Part shown: piece by piece, positions 27,681 through 34,909 of the stretch
How positions within the stretch are numbered: position 1 is the first letter of the stretch
Layout of the letters: every line of letters starts with the position of its first letter
Assembly: GCA_008933805.1 (NCBI GenBank)
Contig: WBUH01000016.1
Location: 44,215 to 108,214 of the forward strand
Reading direction: 5' to 3'
DNA: 64,000 nucleotides
Source of the DNA: Bacteroidota bacterium
GTDB lineage: Bacteria; Bacteroidota; Bacteroidia; UBA8524
Program-made: the position numbers and the translations under genes
Notes under the pieces: generated by a model
Databases searched by the model: none
Seen by the model: the letters and a program-made list of their open reading frames with translations, nothing else
What the model was told of the DNA's origin: nothing

Positions 27681-28343
27681 TTATTCCTCAGTGCGTAATG
27701 CACGATTTATAAAATCGTTGAAAGGCTTTAATAGCTGTAAGGTTTCATCGGCTTTAGCCGCAAAATCTGAAGCAATTATTTGTTTATCAGTGAACTGCTG
27801 TGTACCGATGTAACTTTTATATTTAAGCCACTCAATTGCAGGATTATCGGCAGCATATCCTTTGGGAGGTAATTTACCTTTCCACTCGGCTTCCAACGCT
27901 CCAAAATGCTTCACAAACGCAGGCGCGTTAATTATTCCAAGAAACTCATCTAAGTTATAGTCAATCTCCTGCCTAATGGCTTTTAATCCAGCGGACTCGG
28001 GCATATAACTACCTCCGGCCACAAAACTCTTACCGGGCTCAATATGCACATAGTTGATGGCGCCTTGTGCCTTGCGACCACCTTTACCAACCAATGCACC
28101 CATAGTAGTTTTATAGGGCGATTTATCTTTGCTGAAACGCACATCGCGGTATATGCGATACGTACAATCTTTGGCTTGTAAATCGGCTATGCTACTGTCC
28201 CATTTGGCCACACGGGCTAAAATATCAGTTACTAAAGCCTCGTGTTGGGCTTTTGCATCTTCGTAGCGGTTTTTATTTAGTGCAAACCAATCACGGTTGT
28301 TGTTTTGCTCAAGGTCTTTTAAAAATTCTAATACTGCTTTCAT
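27681..28343 (-). CDS. DUF2461 domain protein
   Basis: 220 residues matching the DUF2461/TIGR02453 family throughout: the start FLKDLEQNNNRDWFALNK, then YRIYRDVRFSKDKSPYKTTMGALV with its conserved basic cluster, and GGSYMPES. The family is widespread and of unknown biochemical function. It begins just inside the terminator hairpin of the Cys-rich gene upstream, so it needs its own promoter, which I cannot see. Confidence 0.93.
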   Translation of the reverse strand: MKAVLEFLKDLEQNNNRDWFALNKNRYEDAKAQHEALVTDILARVAKWDSSIADLQAKDCTYRIYRDVRFSKDKSPYKTTMGALVGKGGRKAQGAINYVHIEPGKSFVAGGSYMPESAGLKAIRQEIDYNLDEFLGIINAPAFVKHFGALEAEWKGKLPPKGYAADNPAIEWLKYKSYIGTQQFTDKQIIASDFAAKADETLQLLKPFNDFINRALRTEE

Positions 28344-28356
28344 AGTTGGTTGGGCA

Positions 28357-28383
28357 TAAAAAAACCCTGTTGAAGCAGGGTTT
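28357..28383 (-). terminator. Rho-independent terminator of the Cys-rich gene
   Basis: AAACCCTG (28362-28369) and CAGGGTTT (28376-28383) with a six-base loop; on the minus strand a run of seven T follows. Confidence 0.85.
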
Positions 28384-28408
28384 CAATATCAAAAAAATAA
28401 TACGTTAC

Positions 28409-28855
28409 TTATTTGTTGGCAGGCGCAGCAGGAGTTGCGGGAGCGGCAGGTGTAGCAGGGGCTGCTGGTGCAGCTGCTTCTTCGCTCTTTTTATCACCAC
28501 AAGCCTTATCTTTTTTGCAGCAACCTTTTTGTTTTCCTTCGGTTGAAGCTTCAGTGTTTTCAGCTTTTTTGTTTTTGCAGCAGCCTTTATCGCCTTTGTT
28601 GCAGCTTTCTTTTTCTTTGCTGCAAGCTTTTTCTTTTGAGGCCGGTGCAGCAGCGTCTTTATTAGGTTCTACATTTACTGTTTGAGGAACCACTTGGGGT
28701 ACAGTTGCAGGTACAGGAGCATTTGCATCACCTACCTGAGGGGTTTTCTCAGTGGCAGGAGGATTTTTCTTGTCCTTATCTTTTGTATCGGTTTGGGCGT
28801 TGGCAAATACAACACCTGCTAATAGAAACGACGCAGCTATAATAAATTTTTTCAT
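28409..28855 (-). CDS. Secreted Cys/Lys-rich protein with Ala-Pro tail
   Basis: 148 residues from the ATG at 28855, which opens a clear signal peptide (KKFIIAASFLLAGVVFANA). The mature chain is low complexity: a Pro/Val section (about 30-70), a Cys-Lys section (about 78-125) with seven Cys, including two CC pairs in GCCK, and a tail of AAP/ATP repeats. It has no folded domain I recognise. The Cys-Lys spacing is reminiscent of metal-binding peptides, but this is inference. It has its own terminator. The start at 28891 would place 12 hydrophilic residues before the signal and is rejected. Confidence 0.75.
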   Translation of the reverse strand: MKKFIIAASFLLAGVVFANAQTDTKDKDKKNPPATEKTPQVGDANAPVPATVPQVVPQTVNVEPNKDAAAPASKEKACSKEKESCNKGDKGCCKNKKAENTEASTEGKQKGCCKKDKACGDKKSEEAAAPAAPATPAAPATPAAPANK

Positions 28856-28951
28856 ACTCTGATGGTTTGTGTTATTTAATGCAATAAACAAATATCGTGC
28901 ATAAAAACGTAAATAACCCTCTTTTTTTATATAAAAGAGCAGGTTACGGTT

Positions 28952-29608
28952 TTATAATTCAGCGATAATTGTTTCGCCACCTATGGTTTTCTCTTCTAGG
29001 TTTACTTTTATTTTGGCGGTTAGAGGAAGGTATATGTCTATCCTTGAGCCAAATTTAATAAACCCGAATTCAGCCCCGCGAAGTGCAGGTTTTCCTTCTT
29101 GTGCGTAGCATACAATACGACGCGCCAAAGCTCCCGCAATTTGACGAAATAGTATCTTTTCTTTCTGAGGAGTTTCAATCACTACCGTTGTACGTTCGTT
29201 TTCGGTAGATGATTTAGGGTGCCAAGCCACCAAGTATTTACCGGGGTGGTAGCGGTAATAATCAAAACGGCCTGAAACAGGGTTACGGTTTACGTGCACA
29301 TTTATGGGCGACATAAAAATAGATACCTGTATGCGTTTATCGCCCAAGTATTCTGTTTCAACAGCCTCTTCAATCACAACTACTTTACCATCGGCAGGGG
29401 CAATTACCAAATTATCGCCCTGTGGGGTATTGCGGGCAGGATTACGGAAAAACTGCACCACTAATACAAACAGTACAAGGCATAGCACCAAAACTGCTTT
29501 GAACACAAAATGCTCAGCCCCCAAAAAGTATTGGGTAGTGTACGTAATGCCGCCCAACAGCAACATGGCTATTAAAATAATGCCGTAGCCTTCGCGATGT
29601 ATTTTCAT
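28952..29608 (-). CDS. psd: Phosphatidylserine decarboxylase family proenzyme
   Basis: 218 residues, the short Psd form. Two N-terminal hydrophobic segments (IILIAMLLLGGITY and VLVLCLVLFVLVVQFF) precede the catalytic part with APADGKVV, FMSPINVHVNR and the C-terminal FGSRIDIYLP. The Gly-Ser there is the self-cleavage site that yields the pyruvoyl group. It decarboxylates phosphatidylserine to phosphatidylethanolamine at the inner membrane. cdsA and pssA, which supply its substrate, lie within 9.6 kb. Confidence 0.95.
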   Translation of the reverse strand: MKIHREGYGIILIAMLLLGGITYTTQYFLGAEHFVFKAVLVLCLVLFVLVVQFFRNPARNTPQGDNLVIAPADGKVVVIEEAVETEYLGDKRIQVSIFMSPINVHVNRNPVSGRFDYYRYHPGKYLVAWHPKSSTENERTTVVIETPQKEKILFRQIAGALARRIVCYAQEGKPALRGAEFGFIKFGSRIDIYLPLTAKIKVNLEEKTIGGETIIAEL

Positions 29609-29630
29609 TTTTCTTTAGGGTTTATAATGT

Positions 29631-29667
29631 AAAAAAAGCCATACCTGTTGTTACCAAGTATGGCTTT
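29631..29667 (-). terminator. Rho-independent terminator of glutamate dehydrogenase
   Basis: AAAGCCATAC and GTATGGCTTT arms around 29635-29667; on the minus strand they run into seven T. Confidence 0.8.
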
Positions 29668-29690
29668 GGGGTTTAAATCTTTATCGGCTA

Positions 29691-30959
29691 TTAGAATTTA
29701 CCGCGCAATTTCAATGCGTCTGATACTTTTTTAATAGCTACAACGTATGCCGCAATGCGCATACTTGTATTGTATTGCTGTCCGGTAGCCCATACGTTTT
29801 CAAAAGCAAGCTTCATAGTACGGTCGGCACGGCGGTTTACGCGTTCTTCTGTCCAGTAGTAGCCCAAGCGGTTTTGTACCCACTCAAAGTAAGATACTGT
29901 TACACCACCTGCATTTGCCAAAATATCAGGAACTACAACAATGCCTTTGCTGTTCAAAATCTCATCAGCAGCAGCTTCTGTAGGTCCGTTAGCACCTTCT
30001 ACAATTAGTTTAGCTTTGATATTAGGCGCATTTTCAGCAGTGATTACGTTTTCAAGCGCAGCCGGCACCAAAATATCAACGTCAAGGGTAATTAACTCAC
30101 CGGTACCGATGCGTTGCGCACCTTTGTAACCGTCAAGTACACCTTTGTTGCTGTTGCGGTATGCAATTGCATCTTCTACATCAATACCGTCGGGATTGTA
30201 AAAATCTCCGGTGTGGTCTGATATAGCTACAATTTTCACACCTTGCATAGCTATCAAACGGGCAGAGTTTGAACCTACGTTACCAAAACCTTGCACAGCG
30301 CAAGTGCTTTCGGTAGGAGTCATACCCAATTTACCCATAGCAGCACGGCAAGTAACCATTACACCGCGGCCGGTAGCAGCCTCACGGCCCAATGAACCAC
30401 CTAATGAAAGAGGTTTACCTGTAACTACGGCAGGGCTGGTTACTCCTTTAATTTTTGAAAACTCGTCAACAATCCAAGCCATTTCACGGGCACTGGTGTT
30501 CACATCGGGAGCAGGGATATCTTTATCAGGGCCGAAAACATCAGCCATAGCCACAGTATAAGAACGGGTTAGTCGTTCTACTTCGTTGCTGCTCATAGAA
30601 CGGGGGTCGCAAATAATACCACCTTTAGCACCACCGTAGGGTATACCTACAATAGCACATTTCCAAGTCATCCAAGCAGCAAGGGCTTTTACTTCGTCAA
30701 GAGAAACGTTCCTGTCGTAACGGATACCTCCTTTAGAGGGTCCAAGTACGTCGGAATGAACTACACGGTAGCCTTCAAAAACCTTTACAGAGCCATCATC
30801 CATAGTGATGGGCATGTGAACTAACACGGCTTTTTTAGGGTATTTTAATACATCAAGTGTACTTGCATCTAAATTTACCAACTGGGCAGCCTTTTCCAGC
30901 CTCTTCATCATCGAGTCAAGAGGATTGTGTTCTTGCGCGGCTTGTGCTTTTGCGTCCAT
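29691..30959 (-). CDS. gdhA: Glu/Leu/Phe/Val dehydrogenase, probable glutamate dehydrogenase
   Basis: 422 residues, the size of hexameric NAD-type enzymes. The glutamate-binding motif PYGGAKGGI carries the catalytic Lys region. The second lysine is in GPSKGGIRY and the catalytic Asp in DIPAPDVNT. The nucleotide-binding fold has GFGNVGSN. It interconverts glutamate with 2-oxoglutarate and ammonia. The size fits catabolic enzymes more than the 450-residue NADP biosynthetic type, but cofactor choice is not certain from sequence. It is a single-gene unit with a good promoter and terminator. Confidence 0.93.
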   Translation of the reverse strand: MDAKAQAAQEHNPLDSMMKRLEKAAQLVNLDASTLDVLKYPKKAVLVHMPITMDDGSVKVFEGYRVVHSDVLGPSKGGIRYDRNVSLDEVKALAAWMTWKCAIVGIPYGGAKGGIICDPRSMSSNEVERLTRSYTVAMADVFGPDKDIPAPDVNTSAREMAWIVDEFSKIKGVTSPAVVTGKPLSLGGSLGREAATGRGVMVTCRAAMGKLGMTPTESTCAVQGFGNVGSNSARLIAMQGVKIVAISDHTGDFYNPDGIDVEDAIAYRNSNKGVLDGYKGAQRIGTGELITLDVDILVPAALENVITAENAPNIKAKLIVEGANGPTEAAADEILNSKGIVVVPDILANAGGVTVSYFEWVQNRLGYYWTEERVNRRADRTMKLAFENVWATGQQYNTSMRIAAYVVAIKKVSDALKLRGKF

Positions 30960-30984
30960 ACAAAATTCTTAAAAGTTGAGGCTG

Positions 30985-31014
30985 CAAAATTATTGTTTAT
31001 AGAAAGTTAAGCAA
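30985..31014 (-). promoter_or_regulatory. Promoter of the glutamate dehydrogenase gene
   Basis: On the minus strand: CTTG/TTG at 31014-31012, 19-base spacer, TAATTTTG at 30992-30985, 25 bases before the ATG. Confidence 0.65.
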
Positions 31015-31090
31015 GCATAAACAACAATAGTTTTCAGCCAATACTTTTGGTGTGGATGTTGATAGCCCGTAAGGGGGCTTAAAACGTCAA

Positions 31091-31951
31091 CTATTTAGCA
31101 CACTTTATGATAAAAAGACCCGCCACCTGAAGCAGCATGTATATTGAGGGTACTACTAAAATGAAAGAATCAAAGCGGTCTAAAATACCTCCGTGCCCGG
31201 GTAAAATGTTTCCGCTGTCTTTAATTTGAAGCTGGCGTTTAAATTTAGACTCTACCAAATCGCCCAATACTCCCATAATAGCCACCGTTAATCCGGTAAG
31301 TAACGGAAAAACTATACCGTGGCTCAACGGAAACAACAAATTCCCTTTTAGCAGCCAAGCTGCCAACATGGTAAGTAGGGCTCCGCCCAATGTGCCTTCT
31401 ATAGTCTTTTTAGGAGATATGCGTGTGAATAAGGGGGTACGGCCTATCATCCGTCCTGTGAGGTAAGCAAAAGTATCGTTACACCATATTAGTATAAACA
31501 ACACTACTAAAAAAGGCATGGTATCATCTGCCTGCGCCTCCATAATATAACCCAAAGCAAAGGGCATAGCTACATACAACCAACCGAATATTGCTGTTGA
31601 GATGTTTTTAATAGGATCAGGATGTTTGCGGAAAAGCTCTATTAATAATACTGCAACAAAACCGGGTAGCAACATGGCCAAGCTATCAGGTCGGCCCGAT
31701 AAGGGCAACGAAAAGGGGAATAAACCGGGGGTAAATACCCACGCTAAACTTATGTATACCAAAACCCCAACAACGCTACCGTATATTTTTGCAGTAAGGT
31801 TGCCTTCGCCCAGCATAATGCGGTAAAACTCCCACAGACCCAATGAAACAATCAATAAAAAGAGCCAAAAGGTAAACCCTAAGTATATGGCCCCAATCAT
31901 CACCACCACAAAAACAGCCCCGGTAAGGGTGCGTTGCCAAAAATTACTCAT
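31091..31951 (-). CDS. cdsA: Phosphatidate cytidylyltransferase
   Basis: 286 residues with about eight membrane helices. The C-terminal signature is intact: LGDLVESKFKRQLQIKDSG followed by PGHGGILDRFDS. The enzyme makes CDP-diacylglycerol from phosphatidate and CTP at the inner membrane, the branch point for all phospholipids. Its ATG overlaps the stop of the DUF2007 gene by four bases, indicating one transcript with the DUF2007 and CPBP genes. Confidence 0.96.
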   Translation of the reverse strand: MSNFWQRTLTGAVFVVVMIGAIYLGFTFWLFLLIVSLGLWEFYRIMLGEGNLTAKIYGSVVGVLVYISLAWVFTPGLFPFSLPLSGRPDSLAMLLPGFVAVLLIELFRKHPDPIKNISTAIFGWLYVAMPFALGYIMEAQADDTMPFLVVLFILIWCNDTFAYLTGRMIGRTPLFTRISPKKTIEGTLGGALLTMLAAWLLKGNLLFPLSHGIVFPLLTGLTVAIMGVLGDLVESKFKRQLQIKDSGNILPGHGGILDRFDSFILVVPSIYMLLQVAGLFIIKCAK

Positions 31952-32154
31952 AGCGGAAAGTTGTATTCTATAATCTCTAATGCCTTTAAGGCATCTTTAC
32001 CGTGGCAGTATATTTCTACTTCGCCAAAATTATACACTGAGTCTTGTTTGTTAAGCAAAACGGCACTTATCCCTTCGCTTTCAAGCAAAGTGAGCAAAAT
32101 ATCGGCTTTTTGCCTATTACCCAATGATGCCAGTTTCACCCAGTCTTTTTCCAT
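31948..32154 (-). CDS. DUF2007 domain protein
   Basis: 68 residues matching DUF2007 (putative signal-transducing domain): VKLASLGNRQKADILLTLLESEGI, then the conserved core VYNFGEVEIYCHGKDALKALEII. It sits between a CPBP protease gene (two bases upstream) and cdsA (four-base overlap), so all three are coupled. The fold is PII-like in related proteins and a ligand-sensing role is often proposed, but not shown. Confidence 0.88.
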   Translation of the reverse strand: MEKDWVKLASLGNRQKADILLTLLESEGISAVLLNKQDSVYNFGEVEIYCHGKDALKALEIIEYNFPL

Positions 32155-32156
32155 AC

Positions 32157-33104
32157 CTATTCACTTTCTGCGTGGTAAGGTCTTGTAACTTTATAAAATG
32201 CAAACACTGCCAAAACAAATACTACAGTGCAAACCAATGCAGCTTGCCACCCAAATTCATACTCGGTAGCATAAACTTCTTGCGAGGGGTTAAGTGTATA
32301 TAAATAGCCCGACAATACAGCTATGGCATTATTAAAGAAGTGCGCCCATACTGATACCATAATGTTTCCGCTCCAATAATACAGGTAGCCGAACAAAACG
32401 CCCATCATCATAATGGCTAAAAAGTTATATACCTGCAAATGCACGGCAGAAAACAAAAAAGCCACAGTAAACACTGCTATATGAATGCGATTGCCAAAAA
32501 AGCGGTAAAACGTTTGCATAAATGCTCCCCTGAACAATAATTCCTCGCCCAATGCAGGAGCAATTGCCATAACACATAGGTTAAACAACAAAACAGGGAT
32601 ATTATCGGCACGGATAATGGCATTACCAATGCTATCATTGGTTCTTTGCAAATCCATTACATCAGCCCACTCGGCAGGCATTGCTATTTGGCGGGTAAGG
32701 TATGCGATGTATGAAATGATGGGAACTGCTACAACTGCAATTAAAGCCACCAAAGCAAACTGCTTGGCCGGCGGAAAAATACGTTTGTAACCAAAATATT
32801 CACGCGGTTTTTGGCGGGCAAACACCGTTGCAAATACCAAAGCGGTAAACACAAACGCCCCCAACGAGGATACTAAAAAGTATATCTTATAGGCAGGTTT
32901 TTTGTTCTCATCAGCCAAATCGGCCAACATTAAATTGGTATCTAACTTTACAGGCACACCGGTAACCAACTCACCTAAGTAGGTACCTAGCAAACTAAAC
33001 AGCACCCCAAAGGTAAAATACAAGCCCATTAATATGATAATGTGCGAAAGGGCTTTAATAGCCGGATTTATTGGGGGCAACGCGGGTTGAGTATTTTCTT
33101 CCAT
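32157..33104 (-). CDS. CPBP family intramembrane glutamic protease
   Basis: 315 residues from the ATG at 33104; the TTG at 33107 directly before it is an alternative. About seven to eight membrane helices. The CPBP/Abi motifs are present: EELLFRG (catalytic Glu pair and Arg), then FSAVHLQVYN and VWAHFFNNAI with the active-site His residues. Characterised homologues cleave prenylated CaaX proteins or process peptides and membrane anchors; the substrate here is unknown. It heads the operon with DUF2007 and cdsA and is divergent from dusB. Confidence 0.92.
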   Translation of the reverse strand: MEENTQPALPPINPAIKALSHIIILMGLYFTFGVLFSLLGTYLGELVTGVPVKLDTNLMLADLADENKKPAYKIYFLVSSLGAFVFTALVFATVFARQKPREYFGYKRIFPPAKQFALVALIAVVAVPIISYIAYLTRQIAMPAEWADVMDLQRTNDSIGNAIIRADNIPVLLFNLCVMAIAPALGEELLFRGAFMQTFYRFFGNRIHIAVFTVAFLFSAVHLQVYNFLAIMMMGVLFGYLYYWSGNIMVSVWAHFFNNAIAVLSGYLYTLNPSQEVYATEYEFGWQAALVCTVVFVLAVFAFYKVTRPYHAESE

Positions 33105-33113
33105 CAAAAGCAG

Positions 33114-33121
33114 TAACTTTG
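33114..33121 (+). promoter_or_regulatory. -7 element TAACTTTG for dusB
   Basis: Exact TAnnTTTG 28 bases before the TTG start at 33150. No in-place TTTG -33. Confidence 0.55.
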
Positions 33122-33129
33122 CAAATTAA
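33122..33129 (-). promoter_or_regulatory. Weak -7 element (TTAATTTG) for the CPBP-DUF2007-cdsA operon
   Basis: Five of six fixed positions match on the minus strand, 17 bases upstream of the ATG at 33104, directly abutting the dusB -7 box. Confidence 0.35.
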
Positions 33130-33149
33130 CTGCTTTTAGCCCGAAAAAG

Positions 33150-34145
33150 TTGGTAAAAATAAGAAACATAGAATTGGGAGGTTTTCCCATACTGCTTGCA
33201 CCGATGGAGGATGTAAGCGACCCGCCGTTCCGTTATGTGTGCAAACAAAACGGAGCCGATTTGATGTACACTGAATTTATCAGTAGTGAAGGATTGATAC
33301 GCCATGCTGCAAAGAGTAAACAAAAGCTGGATATTTTTGAATATGAACGCCCGATTGGCATACAGCTTTTTGGCAGCGATATAGAAAGTATGCGTGAGGC
33401 AGCAAGAATTGCTACCGAAGCAGAACCCGATTTGATTGATATTAACTACGGTTGTCCTGTAAAAAATGTAGCCTGCAAAGGTGCCGGTGCTGCTTTGTTG
33501 CAAGATGTGCCCAAGATGGTGGAAATGACCAAAGCGGTAATTGAAGCCACGCACCTGCCTGTAACGGTGAAAACCCGACTGGGATGGGATGATACCACCA
33601 AAAACATTGAAGAGGTGGCGCAACGCCTGCAAGATATAGGTATAGCTGCGCTAACAATACACGGACGCACCCGCAAACAATTGTATAAAGGCCCGGCAGA
33701 TTGGATGTTGATTGGCCAAGTGAAAAACAACCCTAATATAGAAATACCCATTTTTGGAAACGGTGATGTGGACAGCCCTGAAAAGGCGCTAGCCATGCGC
33801 AACGAATATGGGGTTGACGGGGTGATGATTGGACGCGGCTCTATTGGAAATCCGTGGATTTTTAGAGAAGTGAAACACTTTATGCAAACGGGTGAAATAT
33901 TGGCTCCGCCAACGTTGAATGAGCGCGTTGACGCATGCAAAACCCACCTGCTGAAATCAATTGAATGGAAAGGCGAGAAAACAGGCATTTTTGAAATGCG
34001 CCGCCACTATACCAATTATTTTAAAGGGTTTGAGAACTTTAAAAACTACCGCACCACGCTGGTGAGTATAGAAGATGTTGACGTAATTATTGAAACGCTT
34101 GAAGAAGTAAGAAGCACTTACAGCAACGTTGAACTGGCCTGCTGA
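33150..34145 (+). CDS. dusB: tRNA-dihydrouridine synthase B
   Basis: 331 residues. FMN-binding starts at LLAPMEDVSDPPFR; the catalytic Cys is in NYGCPVKNVACKGAGAALL; the phosphate-binding end has GDVDSPEKA and GVMIGRGSIGNPW. The C-terminal helical tRNA-binding domain runs from about 250. The enzyme reduces uridines in the tRNA D-loop. The start is TTG at 33150: no ATG is near, and the N-terminus VKIRNIELGG is where homologues begin. The 3' end overlaps the convergent response regulator by 28 bases. Confidence 0.95.
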   Translation: MVKIRNIELGGFPILLAPMEDVSDPPFRYVCKQNGADLMYTEFISSEGLIRHAAKSKQKLDIFEYERPIGIQLFGSDIESMREAARIATEAEPDLIDINYGCPVKNVACKGAGAALLQDVPKMVEMTKAVIEATHLPVTVKTRLGWDDTTKNIEEVAQRLQDIGIAALTIHGRTRKQLYKGPADWMLIGQVKNNPNIEIPIFGNGDVDSPEKALAMRNEYGVDGVMIGRGSIGNPWIFREVKHFMQTGEILAPPTLNERVDACKTHLLKSIEWKGEKTGIFEMRRHYTNYFKGFENFKNYRTTLVSIEDVDVIIETLEEVRSTYSNVELAC

Positions 34146-34903
34146 TGGTCGTCTTCTCCACCTTTAGACTTCTTTTTCACCTCTGAAGGATTAACACCGA
34201 AGTATTGTTTATAGCAGTTAGAGAAGTATGAAAGGCTGTTAAAGCCTACCATGCTTGCAATTTCTGAAAGGAAACCTGCACCTTGCTCAATAAGTTGCTT
34301 GGCACGCTCCAAACGGTAATCGCGCACAAGGTTGGTTGCCGTTTTGCCCGTAATTGCCTTTATCTTTTTTTGCACGGCACTGCGGCTGTAACCCATTTCG
34401 CGCACAAAATCCTCTACCGAAAAGTCGAACTTATCAATGTTCTTCTCCATTATGCTGTATATCTTTTTGATAAACAGGTCGTCTTTGCTTTCAACTTTCA
34501 GCTTTTCAGGAATAATGGGGGTGCGGCGCAATTTCTTGCGGGTTTGCACAAGGTTGGTAGCGCGCAGTACCAATTCATCCACATTAAAAGGTTTGGTTAT
34601 ATAATCATCTGCCCCGATTTTTAAACCACGCAGTTTACTGTCCATCATTGTTTTGGCAGTAAGTAATATAACGGGTATATGCTCGGTTTGGGGATTGCTT
34701 TTAAGTCTTTCAAGTAGTTCAAAACCGTCCATTTTGGGCATCAAAATATCTGACACCACAATATCGGGTTGTTCAGCAGCAGCTAATTCCAGCCCCTCCT
34801 CTCCGTTTGCAGCCTCGTAAACTTTAAATTTACTTAATTTAAAAATCTCTGCAATGTTCTCACGAATGTCATGTTCGTCCTCTACAATCAGTACCTTGTT
34901 CAT
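34118..34903 (-). CDS. Response regulator with AraC-type DNA-binding domain
   Basis: 261 residues. The receiver (1-125) has the acidic pair in VEDEHD, the phospho-Asp in VVSDILMPKMDG and Lys in ITKPFN. An AraC-type HTH follows at about 155-250 (FSVEDFVREMGYSRSAVQKKIKAI; VGFNSLSYFSNCYKQYFGVNP). The architecture equals the C-terminal part of hybrid two-component systems, here split off as a separate gene. It starts six bases after the stop of the frameshifted PAS kinase, its evident partner. Confidence 0.95.
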   Translation of the reverse strand: MNKVLIVEDEHDIRENIAEIFKLSKFKVYEAANGEEGLELAAAEQPDIVVSDILMPKMDGFELLERLKSNPQTEHIPVILLTAKTMMDSKLRGLKIGADDYITKPFNVDELVLRATNLVQTRKKLRRTPIIPEKLKVESKDDLFIKKIYSIMEKNIDKFDFSVEDFVREMGYSRSAVQKKIKAITGKTATNLVRDYRLERAKQLIEQGAGFLSEIASMVGFNSLSYFSNCYKQYFGVNPSEVKKKSKGGEDDHQQASSTLL

Positions 34904-34909
34904 AGTATA

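Noticed and set aside
33126..33632. 168-residue minus-strand frame at the start of dusB
   Set aside because: dusB covers the region with all its catalytic motifs and the minus frame has none.
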